This document shows positions 48,230 through 59,800 of a stretch of 64,000 nucleotides of DNA, in pieces. Under the pieces are notes generated by a model, which was not told the origin of the DNA, did not search any database, and saw only the letters and a program-made list of their open reading frames with translations. The position numbers and the translations under genes were made by a program. Position 1 is the first letter of the stretch. Every line of letters begins with the position of its first letter. Source of the DNA: Polaromonas sp. A23 (GTDB lineage Bacteria > Pseudomonadota > Gammaproteobacteria > Burkholderiales > Burkholderiaceae_C); assembly GCF_002001015.1 (NCBI RefSeq), contig NZ_MUNO01000037.1, positions 186,001 through 250,000 of the forward strand. Direction: 5' to 3'.

Positions 48230-49357
48230 ATGCAACAGCCCACGGCTTCCACTTCTGACCGCAACTCGCGCCACGCAGCCATGGCGCTCGGGCTGTCACT
48301 TCCGGGTGACACGGTGCTCTACCTGCTCTTGCCGATGTTCGCTCCGGCCTTTGGCGTCAGCCTGCCCGAGGCGGGCATTCTGCTGGCCGCAAACCGCCTG
48401 GTGCGCATCGCCGGCTACGGGGCTGTGGCGAGGTTTTACGCACGCAACGGCGAGCGACTCACCTGCACGCTGGCGGCGCTTGCGGCCGCGGTGTGCGCAC
48501 TGGGTTACGCCACGCTCACCGGCTTCATCGCCTTGCTGTTCTTGCGGCTCCTGTGGGGTTTGGCTTTTGCCGCCTTGAACCTGGCCACCCAGGCATTGGC
48601 CACCGCCGAACCAGCGGGCGCCGCGCGCCGGGCCGGGCGCTCCCGCGCATTCACAGCGCTGGGGCCCATGCTTGCCCTGCCCTTGGGCGGCGTGTGTGCG
48701 CTTTGGTTCGGCCCCAAAGCCATTTTCTTCCTGTTCGCAGCCGTGGCGCTGAGCGCCCTGCTGGTCACGCGACAGTTGCCAACAGCCGCCCATACCGAGC
48801 CGCCACCACGAAAAAAAGGAATCAAGCTCCCGGGCAGTCTGGACACCTTTTCCTTCATCGAAGGCCTGGTTCTGGACGGCTTGTTCATCATCGGCCTGTC
48901 TTACCTGGGGCGCGACCTGCTGCCGGGCAACCCGGTCATCGTGGCCGGCTTGTTGCTGTCGGTTCGTTACCTGGCGGAAATTGTCTTGAGCTCTGCCGGC
49001 GGGCACATGGCCGAAAAACACGGTGTTGAAATCTTGCTGGTGATCTTTTCCGTGCTGACTTCCGTCGCGCTGGTGGGCTTTGGCTTCGGCTGGCTGTGGA
49101 CTTGCGCACTGGCCATCGTGATTCTGCGTGCCTTGTTGTTGCCGCTGCTGCCGCCACTGGTCGCACTTCGCACCCCCGGACCTGGGCGTATACAAGCCCT
49201 CGCCACACGTTCGGTCTGGCGCGACATGGGGGCTGGCACAGGCCCGGTGCTGGCCGGGCTGTTGCTACCCATCGTGCCGTCTGCATGGATTTATGGCGTT
49301 GCTGGATTTCTTCTTTCGGCCACCGCCATTGCTTGCCTGAGGCGGCGCAGCGACTGA
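48230..49357 (+). CDS. Major facilitator superfamily transporter
   Basis: A 375-aa inner-membrane transporter with about 12 hydrophobic segments, slightly short for an MFS protein. Visible are a first helix LGLSLPGDTVLYLLLPMFAPAFG, the inter-helix loop AANRLVRIAGYGAVARFYARNGER (the usual RxGR-type turn), and in the second half DGLFIIGLSYLGRDLLPG. The frame extends to a TTG at 48194, but the ATG at 48230 is preferred. It diverges from a LysR regulator, which probably controls it. The substrate is unknown; drug or metabolite export is possible. Confidence 0.82.
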   Translation: MQQPTASTSDRNSRHAAMALGLSLPGDTVLYLLLPMFAPAFGVSLPEAGILLAANRLVRIAGYGAVARFYARNGERLTCTLAALAAAVCALGYATLTGFIALLFLRLLWGLAFAALNLATQALATAEPAGAARRAGRSRAFTALGPMLALPLGGVCALWFGPKAIFFLFAAVALSALLVTRQLPTAAHTEPPPRKKGIKLPGSLDTFSFIEGLVLDGLFIIGLSYLGRDLLPGNPVIVAGLLLSVRYLAEIVLSSAGGHMAEKHGVEILLVIFSVLTSVALVGFGFGWLWTCALAIVILRALLLPLLPPLVALRTPGPGRIQALATRSVWRDMGAGTGPVLAGLLLPIVPSAWIYGVAGFLLSATAIACLRRRSD

Positions 49358-49411
49358 AAACACATCCGCCACCACCCTTTTCTCTCACCCATTTTTTCTG
49401 GAGACCCACAC

Positions 49412-49918
49412 TTGGACATTCACCACACGCTTATCACCTGCGCCGGCGGCACCGTCGCGTTACCGGTCAAACCGATGAACCACCGCAGTGATGGCGGGCA
49501 CTTGCTGGTCAATCCACCCCGCCCGGTGTGGGAACGAAGTGAGCTAACGCCCGATGAACTGTCACGATGGGCCTGCTTGGTGGCAGCCACCGGAAGAGCC
49601 ATGCTGGACACACTGCCCCAACTCGCCGGAGGGTGCCTGAACTACTGGGAAGCAGGCAACAACGCCCTCAACGACCTGGCCCATCCACCTGGGCCAAAGA
49701 ACCCCCAGCTTCACCGGAAAATGCATCTGCATGTTTTCGGAAGAAGCCCGCGGGCGACGCATCCTGACTGGCTATGGGGCGAGCCACCGCAGTTTCCAAA
49801 ATTTGCTTTGTCAAAAGCCTGGGCCGCGCAGTTCAGCCGGCTGGAGGCGGAGGAATGTGACGCTATTGGGGAAAGGATCGAGGTGCTGTTAGCGACCCGG
49901 TATGCGATGGGGTCTTAG
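49412..49918 (+). CDS. HIT-like domain protein
   Basis: A 168-aa protein with the core of the HIT fold: GCLNYWEAGNNALNDLAHPPGPK followed by LHRKMHLHVFGRSP. Compared with the classical HxHxH triad, the first His is Lys (KMHLHVFG), while the middle, catalytic-position His and the third remain. It may be a nucleotide hydrolase or transferase. The start is a TTG with GGAG 8 bases upstream. It follows the MFS gene and overlaps the convergent acetyltransferase by four bases. Confidence 0.72.
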   Translation: MDIHHTLITCAGGTVALPVKPMNHRSDGGHLLVNPPRPVWERSELTPDELSRWACLVAATGRAMLDTLPQLAGGCLNYWEAGNNALNDLAHPPGPKNPQLHRKMHLHVFGRSPRATHPDWLWGEPPQFPKFALSKAWAAQFSRLEAEECDAIGERIEVLLATRYAMGS

Positions 49919-50427
49919 TTCTGGCTGTACCGGCTCTCATGGGCGAGCTGACTCAGGCAGGGGTCGGTGAGCCTATAACTGAGTCTTTCCACAACCTGCA
50001 CAGCACCAAGGCCCTCATAGAAAGCGATCCCCCTTGCGTTCGATTCCTTTACAGGCCAGTCAATGCGGCGGCAATCATTCTCCAACGCATACCGGGCCAC
50101 CCACGACATGAGCGCCTTGCCCACTCCCTGGCTTCTCGCCAAGGGCCGTACATAGAGTTCTTTCAACTGGCAGTGCTTGCGCTTGTCCGCGGCGAAGTCG
50201 ACGACTGAATAAACCAGCGTGATGACTGCCAGGCCAAGCACCTCGCCGGCGTCGCTTGACGCGACTACCAAACGATGGGGTGAGTCGGCGCCCAAGAGGT
50301 TCTCAAGCAGATGCTCCAGCACAAGCTCTCGGGAAACCACAGGCCCTTCGTTGTAGTAGGTGTGCAACTCGCACAGCAGGTCTATCAGCAACTCATGCTG
50401 AGTTTCAGTGACTAATTCAACGCGCAT
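49915..50427 (-). CDS. GNAT-family N-acetyltransferase
   Basis: A 170-aa protein with the acetyl-CoA site of GNAT enzymes: LKELYVRPLARSQGVGKALMSWVARYALENDCRRIDWPV (R/Q-x-x-G-x-G/A as RSQGVGKAL) and the late N-ARGIAFYEGLGAV strand-helix. The substrate is unknown. It is the first complete gene downstream of the giant YD-repeat gene on the same strand. An immunity or modifier role for it is possible but has no direct support. Confidence 0.88.
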   Translation of the reverse strand: MRVELVTETQHELLIDLLCELHTYYNEGPVVSRELVLEHLLENLLGADSPHRLVVASSDAGEVLGLAVITLVYSVVDFAADKRKHCQLKELYVRPLARSQGVGKALMSWVARYALENDCRRIDWPVKESNARGIAFYEGLGAVQVVERLSYRLTDPCLSQLAHESRYSQN

Positions 50428-50515
50428 AGGGAGTACTTGAAGGCTTAGGTAGAAGAGATCGGGAACGAAAGGGCTCCGAGTCTACCGCTGTTGACAAGCC
50501 CCGATGCCAACCGTC

Positions 50516-50716
50516 TCATCGCTTCACGGCAGGGCCAATGACTTCTATTTTGTTCGTCCAGAGATACCCGGAAAATCCGGGCGGCACTTTTGCAAGCTGC
50601 TCCAGGGTATCTATGCCCGCTGTACCAGGATCACCTGCTTCCAGGGGGCCAAGCAAAATCACTTCGCGGCCTGCCTCGTGCAAACGTCCAACGAGCAGAT
50701 GGGGCCAACCCCATAA
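50516..50716 (-). pseudogene. Remnant of a glycerophosphodiester phosphodiesterase-like gene (C-terminal end)
   Basis: A 66-codon open stretch with a stop codon just before it and no start. It reads LWGWPHLLVGRLHEAGREV, then ILLGPLEAGDPGTAGIDTLE, then QLAKVPPGFSGYLWTNKIEV and IGPAVKR. The ending PPGFSG.LWTNKIEVIGPAV resembles the C-terminus of the glycerophosphodiester phosphodiesterase family. The rest of the gene is missing; the giant YD gene ends 127 bases upstream. I take it as the leftover of a gene cut when this locus was rearranged. Confidence 0.6.
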
Positions 50717-50843
50717 TCATGGAGCGACGTTGGGCGGAATCATGACAGTGGTGTTTCTGCAAGTCAACGCAATCCGAGGGGGCATCTCGGATCGCATTAC
50801 GCAGCGTCAGGCTTCACATGCTGTCTGCTTCTAAACGCTGGTG
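50717..50843. other. Spacer between the giant YD gene and the gene remnant
   Basis: A 127-base stretch with one hairpin, ATCCGAG-GGGGCAT-CTCGGAT (50772-50792), that might end the giant transcript but has no U-tract on either side. No gene is recognised here. Confidence 0.45.
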
Positions 50844-53800
50844 CTACTGAACTATCGAAAACGGAGCTGACAGCGCCTGCCCCCAATTAAATTGATTGCT
50901 CAACGTATATTGGTAGTTTTGCCAAGCATTTGCTGACTGATTTATTGCAGCTCTTTCTCGCGCGGTCCAGAAATTGTACTTTTGCTGAAATACAGCGCGA
51001 TCCAACTCAAAAGCAGCCACCGTCTGGTATCTAGAGTGCACCCCGTTGTAAGAGTTGTCCTTAGTATTCATTTGCAGGTTGTATCCGTGTGCGTGATCAT
51101 CGGACAGATGCGCCAACTGATGAATCACGTCTAAACGTGACGGATGGCTCTCATTAAACCAAAGTGTCCCAGGCTGACCAGGTGTCTTGCTTGGCAAATA
51201 CCCCGAACTTATTGGGCCATCAATTGCTTGCAACGATTTTCCGTAATACCCACTCTCCTTGCCGAATAACATTTTCATTGCAGGCATTGTCAACGGTCCG
51301 CCATCGGCTCCTTTGGCGTATGTATACACAAAAGGCTGCGCTCGGTTCTCGCGTATGCGCATGAGTTTGTCCAGCGGGAATCTAGGGAAGGGATCCTGAC
51401 CCATGGGATGCCCGCCACCACCTGCGTTGCCGAACTCATCGGGCGTCATCAGGAGACGGCCACCGCGGCCAAATGGTCCACCAAGGGAAGGCCCGATGGG
51501 CGCTGACTCACCCCATCCCCTTGCCTTCAATCTTGGATGATTTGGAGTGAGATCGCTGTAATCTGCCTCTAGTCCGAACCCTTCCCTTGCATTCATATGG
51601 ATAAGGTTGTCCACGGCAACGATCTGCTCACGGTTCCACACAAAATGTCCATCACCACCACCAATCCGGATACGCGCAGACGAGCTATCTTCACCCGGCA
51701 AAGAGTTGACAATCGTCTTTTCAAAATCAGCGATTGGCTCGCTCGGAAAACGCAGATCGAGGGTAAGGTGGTTATGCTCTGCCCAATTCTGCGCTGCCCC
51801 ATTCTGCGCTGGCCGCTCAACTCCGTATGTTTCCATTACATGGAACTCTATTTCGGCTATTGATTGGAATTCAGGCTTTTGACCGCTTGCAATCTGGAAA
51901 TCACGCTGATGGGAGAAAGCTTTCACTTCATCTACAAACAGGGGCTGCTTAATCCCGGCCAACCTATCAAGCGCGTGGCTACCTTCGTGGGCAAGGGCGT
52001 GTCCGAAATTTTCCTCACCGAGGCTACCCCGAATATAGATCTTCGAACCTGAAGGTGAAGTCATTCCACCTATATCGCCGGGATGCTGCGCCCCAGCCTT
52101 ACTGACAATATCATTAAACGGCTGGTCACCCAGAACATAAGTGTTGATATCTCCCGCTCTAATTGCTTGCGCAACTCTTGAAGTGTGCTCGGTTACACCA
52201 TCGATCTTGTCCGCTAGTGCCAGAACTTCCGGATTGACCTTTCCCGCCGTTCCCGGACCCGCCGTTCCCGGACCGACCTTTCGTGCGGTTACCAGATTGA
52301 CCGCTCTTCTGATTTCTTCGCCAGACATTAATAGGCCCGCAGCAGCACCAGCAGCGGCGTTCGTGTTTCTATCAGCTAGGGCGGTCAGTATATCCACCGC
52401 CATAAACGGCAAGCTAATTCCGGGCATCGCGCGCAGGTCCCCTGCTAACGCCGGTAGCGCGATATTGTCCAACGGGTGGGCAAACCCGCTGGACATGGTT
52501 CCTAACCCTAAAGCAAAAGATCTGAACGCACTCCCAGCAGTTTGATCCTGCCCAACTACTTGCGCTGTATAAGCACCTATATCCTCGGCTGTGGCGGCGT
52601 GGTCTAGGCCAAGCGTGCTGCTTATATCTTTATTCACCGCGCTGTTAAACCAGGCGAATTCTTTGGTCAGCGCACTCCGTCCAATTCCAGGCGCATTAGT
52701 AGCTAAGGTGCCCGCCAGGATCGTCTGCAAGGACAAGGTAGATTGGGCATCCGCAAGTATCCGTTGTGGCAAACCGTCAAACGTTAAACTGGGGTTAATG
52801 GCGGTGCGCGCCGTCAACGCTGCAGCGCGTATGAGCTCGCTCGTCCCGGCCGCTTTAGTCCAACCTTTCAACCCGCTCATATACCCCTGCGTCGGGATAG
52901 ATTTGATCGCCCCCGTCATACCCACCGCGCCCTTACCGAAGGCGTATCCCAAGCTCCCATCGATCGCCGCATTGCCAAGCCCTTGCAGCAAGGACTCGCT
53001 TGGGTGATCGCTCAACCAATTGTTCTCCAGTACATGTTGTTCAAGACCGAACAAACCAGACACAATCCCGTTCACCCGTGGGGCCCACGCCAGTGCAGTA
53101 CTTGTTCCGGCAAATTTAGCTATTGCAGCATCGACAGCGACGACGACGGTGCCTTTAGCCAACTCTCTAAAAAACGCAGGGTGGGCCTCAAGATCTCTTC
53201 CAAATCCACCAGAACCGAAGTAATCGACACCCTTGCCAATCACGCCTCCCGGATCGTATGCAAAACGCTCGTAACCCTCCCAGGCAGAAGTTGCATAGTG
53301 AGTCATACTGTTCTCAAAGGCCCCACCCTTAGCGGCTGCCAACTGCCCCGCGTCGCTCACCGGCTCAAATTCCGCCTCCTGCCCTTGCAGGCCATATTTC
53401 CAGCTCCAATCACCAGTGGACATTGCGCTGTGCAAATTGGCGCCAACCTCGCCACCCATGTAAAACGCAGACTGCACAATATCCGCAGCACCCAGGATGG
53501 GCTGTAAAACAAATGTATCAAGCCCTGCACTAAGCAACCCGATACCGTAAAGCGGGTTTTCGCGTTGCTTCGCTGGAAGCATGCTTGTCCAAGCATTCAT
53601 TCGCGCAACTTCATTGGAACCTGCCAATGTGCGAATTTGAGCTTCAGCCTCAGGATTTTGATAAACCCCAACAATGCCGTCCAAATAATCGTCTTTTTTG
53701 CCTAGTTGAATACCGTATTTATTCGAGTACTCAGCCCATGCATTGTGGAAGGCCGCCGCTTGTGCCCGCGCCTGCTGCTCAGCATAGGCACGCTGCTCCG

Positions 53801-56800
53801 CCCGATATCTATCTCCAACTTCCATGGAATGGAGAATAATTTCTTCGCGGGATTTAATTTGGAGCTGCCCTGGTAAACCAAAGCTAGATTCCGCCACGCC
53901 AAACGAGTTGCCTATCCATTCCTGATCCTTCTTCGCCAGGGCCCCAGCTTTGTAGGCTTCCGCATATTTGTCTTGCTCGTAATCGAGCGTGTTTCTGTCT
54001 TGCAACTCCTGAAGCTTAGCCAACTGGATTTCTTCTTCTAGATACGGATGAGCACGCTTGTAAGCTGCCTTCGCATTTGATTCGTTAGCTCCCTGACCTG
54101 CAGCCATACCTTGGTCCGCCATGCGCGCATTTTCTTCATCGCGAAGCGAATTGGCGTAGCCCACGGCATCGCCTGGCAAGCCACCCAAATAACTGCCAAT
54201 CTCATGCCCGACTCCTTGCGCAATCGCGTACTGGGAATCGATGTCGTGGCCGATGTAGCTGCCAACCGCACTGACCGCCACCGCACCTGCGGCCGCATAC
54301 ACGGCACGTTCCCCCAAGGATGCCAGCGTGGCTTCGCCAATGGATGCGCCCAGCCGCTCCCGCGACGCCCCTGCACTGAGCGTCCCCGTCATGGCCCCTA
54401 TCGTTCCAGATACGGCACCAATCCAGTCAGAAGGCTTCGCGGCCTGGTGGCTCATCTTAGTTTCGACAGCGACAGAAACCCATGGGCTAACGTAGCGGCT
54501 TAGATTTGCAAGAGAATGGAAAGTACCGGCAAGGTCCTGTGCCTTCTGCAACTGGGTCGCCGCATTTTGCGCCCCACTCATTCCGTTCACAGCGGCCCGC
54601 GATTTGTCGCCCAGCATGTCGCCTGTCATCTGTAGTACGCTCGTTGGGGTCGCGACGAGCGCCGCAACGCCAGCTCGTCCCCAATTGCCATCAGGTTTGC
54701 CATTGTGATCCGCATCTTTAAGAAATGCGGGCAGCGCGGCACTTGCCACGTTTAGCGCTCCCTGCGCAATGCGCAAACCTGTAGTGCCCATATTGGCAAG
54801 CGCCGCGGTGCCCTGCACTACCTGTATGCCTGCCCCAATACCTGCAGCCGCGCCAGTCAAGCCAGCCATAGCCACATCCGTCCAAAAGTTGAGCGTAGAG
54901 AACCCCCCGGTTTGCAAGCCAACTTGTTGCATGAGCTCTTGCTTGATTGGGTTCCATACTGCCGTTGCAGCAACAGCGACCACCACGCCTGCCACGATTG
55001 CCCCAGCCACGACACCCGCAGCGCCTATACCTGCACCCACCAGCAACCCACCCACCCACGATGCTGCACCCGCGCTCACTACCGTAATAGCCACCGCCAC
55101 CACAACCGTCAACACAATGACCATAAACTGCGCACAGGTCATGGTCGGTCGGTTCCAGCTGGTCAGCGTCGGCAAGGAGCTACCCGTGATGTCGCTCTCG
55201 TTGTAGACCACGTGGTTCTCCGCCGTGATCTGGCCGTTCTGCACCGTATTGGGTATCTTGATCGCCAATCCGCTCTTGAGCTGCTCAGCGCCTGTAAGAC
55301 CATTGGCGTCGGCAATCACGTACCACAGTGAAGGGTTGCCGTAGAACTGGCTGGCAATCGACTGCAAGGTATCGCCCGAGCGGATGATGTAGTTCTGGTT
55401 GCTTCCGGGGAAGTTAGCGTTGATGTCCTGCACACCCATGTCGTGGACTAGGCTGTAGTCCGTTTTTCCGGCGGCGGCGCTTGCGTCGATACGAGCCGTG
55501 TAGGCGTCCCCATCTTTGCCGTATTCACCCAGGAGGTTGCCATTGGCGTACAGATATTTACGTGTGTTGGTTTTCTCGCCCGTGGCATCTATGCCCGAAA
55601 TGATGTGACCTTCGTTGTCGGCAACAAAAGTTTTTTTCTTTACCGAGAGCGTCAACCTCACCGTGGTGCGCACTTTGTTGGAGTCGTAGCTGGTGTAGCT
55701 CTTCCCATCACCGTCTGAACTATCGGTTCCGACGCTGATTTCGCGACCGTCTGTAGTCAGTGTGTACCAAGTGTGGTGCCAATCGGCATCACTAGTGAGC
55801 AGGTTTTTCTTCTCCGTGGACCTCACACGGCCATAGCTGTCGTATTTGAAAGTCGTCTCGTCTTGCGACCAGACTGTCGCGGCCCAACCACTAGCAGTCT
55901 TAAAGTCATCCCACACCTTGACTGTGGTCTTGGACGCATGGTTGTCCAAAGTGTAGGTAGAAGTATTCTCTGAGGTAGTTTGCTTGGTGTAGGCTGGAAC
56001 AGGGTCGCCCGCCCCCCCGACAGAGGAAATCCGGGTAAACGCGGTAGTTCGAGAATCCACCACATTGCCGCGCACGTCATACGACAAAGTTTGCATATTG
56101 CCACCGGTGATGTTCCCATCTGAATCATACAAGCGGCTATCGCCAATCGTCACCCGGTTATTCGCATCAAACTGGTACGTCACTGTTGTGGGGGTGCTAT
56201 TCGTGATGCTGAGCTGCTGCGTCGCCGGATCGTACAAATAGGCTGTACCGAAGCTATAGCTTTGCCGGTTGTTCGCCATGTCGTAGGTGTAGCTAGAAAT
56301 CACGGCAGTGGTGACTTTGCCGTCCGTACCTGTGGTGGCATTGGTCTCTCCTGTGAGACGACGTGCATAGTCAAAGGTGTATGTGTGATCTAGATAGCGG
56401 AATCCAGCAATGTTGTTGGTGTTTTTGTTTTCCGGATCCCACGCAGAATCTACATAGGCTTCAGTACGATTGCCATCCAAGTCGTACTTGTAGCTCATGG
56501 TGGCGGAGTTGCCACGCGCATCCTTGCTCGCCGCATCCACCCATTTGGTCAAGCGCCTGTCGTTGTCGTAGGTGTAGCTCATTTCGCGCAGCTTGGTTGC
56601 TGCGCCTGCACCATCGTAGGTCTTGAACACTTCGGTGTTGCGCAGCCCGTCAACCGTGTAGGTGTAGTCCGTGCTCGATCTCAGCAGCGCGGTGGGCATG
56701 GTGCTCACATTATCGCGACCCCAGTCTTCTATGCGCGTCAGGCGGCCTGCATCGTCATAGCTGCGCCGCACATCTTTCATCATGAATCGCTTCTCATCAT

Positions 56801-59800
56801 AGCGATCGTCGGTGAACTCCGGTGTGGTCTCGCGTATCACCCGCCCAAACTGGTCGTACTCGTAACTCACTCCGTCGCCCGACGTCAACAGTCGGCCAAA
56901 CGCACCGTAGACCTTTTTGCCTTGCATATCGGAGACTGCATTGCCAAACACGTCGTAGCTCGTCACTTCGTCCTTGACCTGAATCATGTTGATCTGGGCC
57001 AGATCTTGTGTGCTGTCGCCAGAGTTGTCGAACACCATACGCTGGGGTTTGCTGCTGACTACCCTGCTACTATTTCCCTCAGCAATGCTAGAAGCCAGCG
57101 CCCGATAACTCAACTGCACTTCGTATATTCCCGCAAGAGCAGGGTCTAGCTTGATCCCAGGAGAAGGAATGCTGTAGGTGGTGGACCCAGAGGCGGACGC
57201 TCCTTTGGTCAGCACCATCGTAATGGGTTCTGCCAAGCGTCCACTGGTGGGCTGCAGCGTTATGGTGACACTGCCGAGCAAAGCCACGGTGGCATCCAGA
57301 ATGCTCACGCTGCCAGTCAGCGTGGTCGCTCCGTTGGCAACAGTTGCAGTTATGGTGCCCGTGGTCGCGGTGTTGCTGTTATCCCCGCTCTTGAATAAGG
57401 CAGTATCTACAATGCGCCCCATGGCGTCGTAGGTTTGGGCTTGGGTCACCATCAGGGTCGATGGTTTTCCTTGGTCATTGAACGACGCGTTGATGGTGGC
57501 GGTGCGGTTGTTGCGCCCGTCATATTCGTACTGGGTAGAGTACAAATCCATCAATCGCTGCTGTGTGGCGGCGTCGAGCGTACCGCCGAGCCCCATGTTA
57601 TAGCGTTTGGTGTTGTACGCCTCCGAGGTGTCGTTAGCAAGCTGTATGCCCTCGGCCTGTATCACTTTGACCAGCCTATCTCGGTTGTCATACTCGTACT
57701 TGGTGGTGTAGTCCCAATTGTCAGATGTGTTTACGCCACGCCCATCGGTCTTGCTGGCCATGCGGTTAAACCGGTCGTAGGTATAGGTGGTACTCACCCC
57801 TTCTCCATCGGTCTCCTGAACCAAGTTGCCCGCTGTGTCGTAGAACTTCAAGGTGCGCTCGAAGAGGCCGTTGGGATTGATGATTGCAGTGACGCGCCCT
57901 AAGGAGTCGACATAGTTCTTGGTGGTCGCACCTTTCTCGGGCTCTTCGGTACTAATGAGCATGCCTTGGTCGTTATAGCGATAGACCCAATCTGCGTTGG
58001 TGTCAGGCATGCGCTTGGTCAGCACCTTGTCGAGTGCGTTGTAGGTGTAGCGCGTGATGGGGCGCTGCATGGTGCCATCGGGGGCTTTGACCACGGCATC
58101 AAATTGCGCCACCGTGCGCCCGCGCGCGTCCAGCGCGGTATAGGTAGTGGTGTGCTTGGTGTTGAGCTTGTTATTGGCATCGAACTTGCTGCCGTACTGG
58201 CGTGTCTCCACCACGTTGCCATTGGCATCGAGGCCAAACTCCACGTACTGACCGCCCTGTTCGTTCGATGCCGTCTTTTGGTTCAACGCGTTGTACGAGA
58301 TGCTCACACGGTTGCTGCCAGTAGGACTGGCGCTCCAAGTTTGCAGTTGCACTGCAGTACCCGTAGCGGCGCTCTGGCCTAGCGTAAAGCCGCCACGCAC
58401 CGGTGCGAGATCGACCGCGCCGGTGTACAGCGCCGGGGTGACCGTGATGAGTTTGCCTTGTACGTCGCGCGCGATTGAGCCGGTTTCCCGGCCCAACACG
58501 GTCAGCGAGGTGCCTGTGGTGATGCCCGTTGACGAGCTACTGTTGGCCGCGCCAGAGAAGTTCTGCGTTTGCCGCTCCACCACCACTTTTTGGCCTTGTT
58601 TGTCGGTGTAATAGATTTCAAACTGGTAGCTGCCTTGGCTCTCGCCGGCAAAGAAGTTGCTCGCGGTGTAGCTGCCGCCGGCACCGGCTTGCATCAAGAC
58701 ATCAGTCATCACTGCGCTGGTAGAAGCACCTGCCGTGCCTGTCGCCACAAAGGCATAGGCAATGTGCAAGCCCAGCGTGCCCTTTGAAGCGTCGGTATTG
58801 ATGTTGGAGACTTCCGCTGCGTTGAGCACCGTAGTCGCACTTGCACTTAAGGTGGCGTTGGCAGCAATGGTGCCGGTGAGCGATGCGGTATGTGTCTGGG
58901 GTACGCGCGTGCCGTAGTAGGCCAGATAGGTCTGGGTGCCGTCGGCAGCTCCGGTGTAGCCATCCAGCACGACGCGTCCCTCGGCTGTGCGCTTGGTCGT
59001 GGTAGGGGCAGAGGCCACCACCACGATTTGGTCAGTGCCTGCACTGGCCGGTGGCAGCCAGCTCGTGGCCATAGCGTTGGTCTGCACGATCATTCCAGAG
59101 GCGTCCAGCGTCATGTTGAAGGAACCGAGCTCTACGCTCGTGCCGTCGGCTCTAAAGCCGCGCAGAGTAATCGCGTAGGTGCCCGCGGTCAGCGGTGCGG
59201 CGGCGCTGCCCATCACGATCCTATCGAAGGTGGTCGCTCCACTGGCACTCAGGGATGCGGGCATGGAGTACGCACCGCCGGTGCCTGTGGCGGGCTTCCA
59301 ATTGGCTTGGACCTCGATGAATTTCCCTGCATACGCATCGGGCATGGTGGCCGCCAAGGACACGGTGTACGCGCCTGCGGCCACTGCGGTAGCCGCCATG
59401 GTGGTGGTCAGCCCCACGGGGTCGCTGCCCGGACGCACCAAGCTAGTCTCTGCGCTGCGGCAGTTGTTGCCCGCAGCATCTGTCCAGTCGATGCGATAGG
59501 CCGTCATGGTAGCGGCGCTGTAGTTCTTGATGGTGGCGCTGTAAGTACTGGTGGTGCCGACTACGAGTGCAAAGCTCACTGGCGTGACTGTCGCCAATCC
59601 TCCCGACAGGCCGTAGTACAGCTTGGGCAGCGGACTCACCGGTAGCGTACTACCGAAGGTGGTGGTGATGACCACATCGGCACCACTTTGCACGACAGCC
59701 ACGGAAGACATGGATGCCGGCATTACAAAGGACTTCTCCTGGGTGACCGCAAAATTACCGTTGCTGTCTTTGGTGACCACACGGTAATAGAGCTTTGTCC

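Noticed and set aside
50504..50834. Two short plus-strand frames after the GNAT gene
   Set aside because: They run opposite the phosphodiesterase remnant, which has family sequence; neither plus frame has a ribosome-binding site or known motif.
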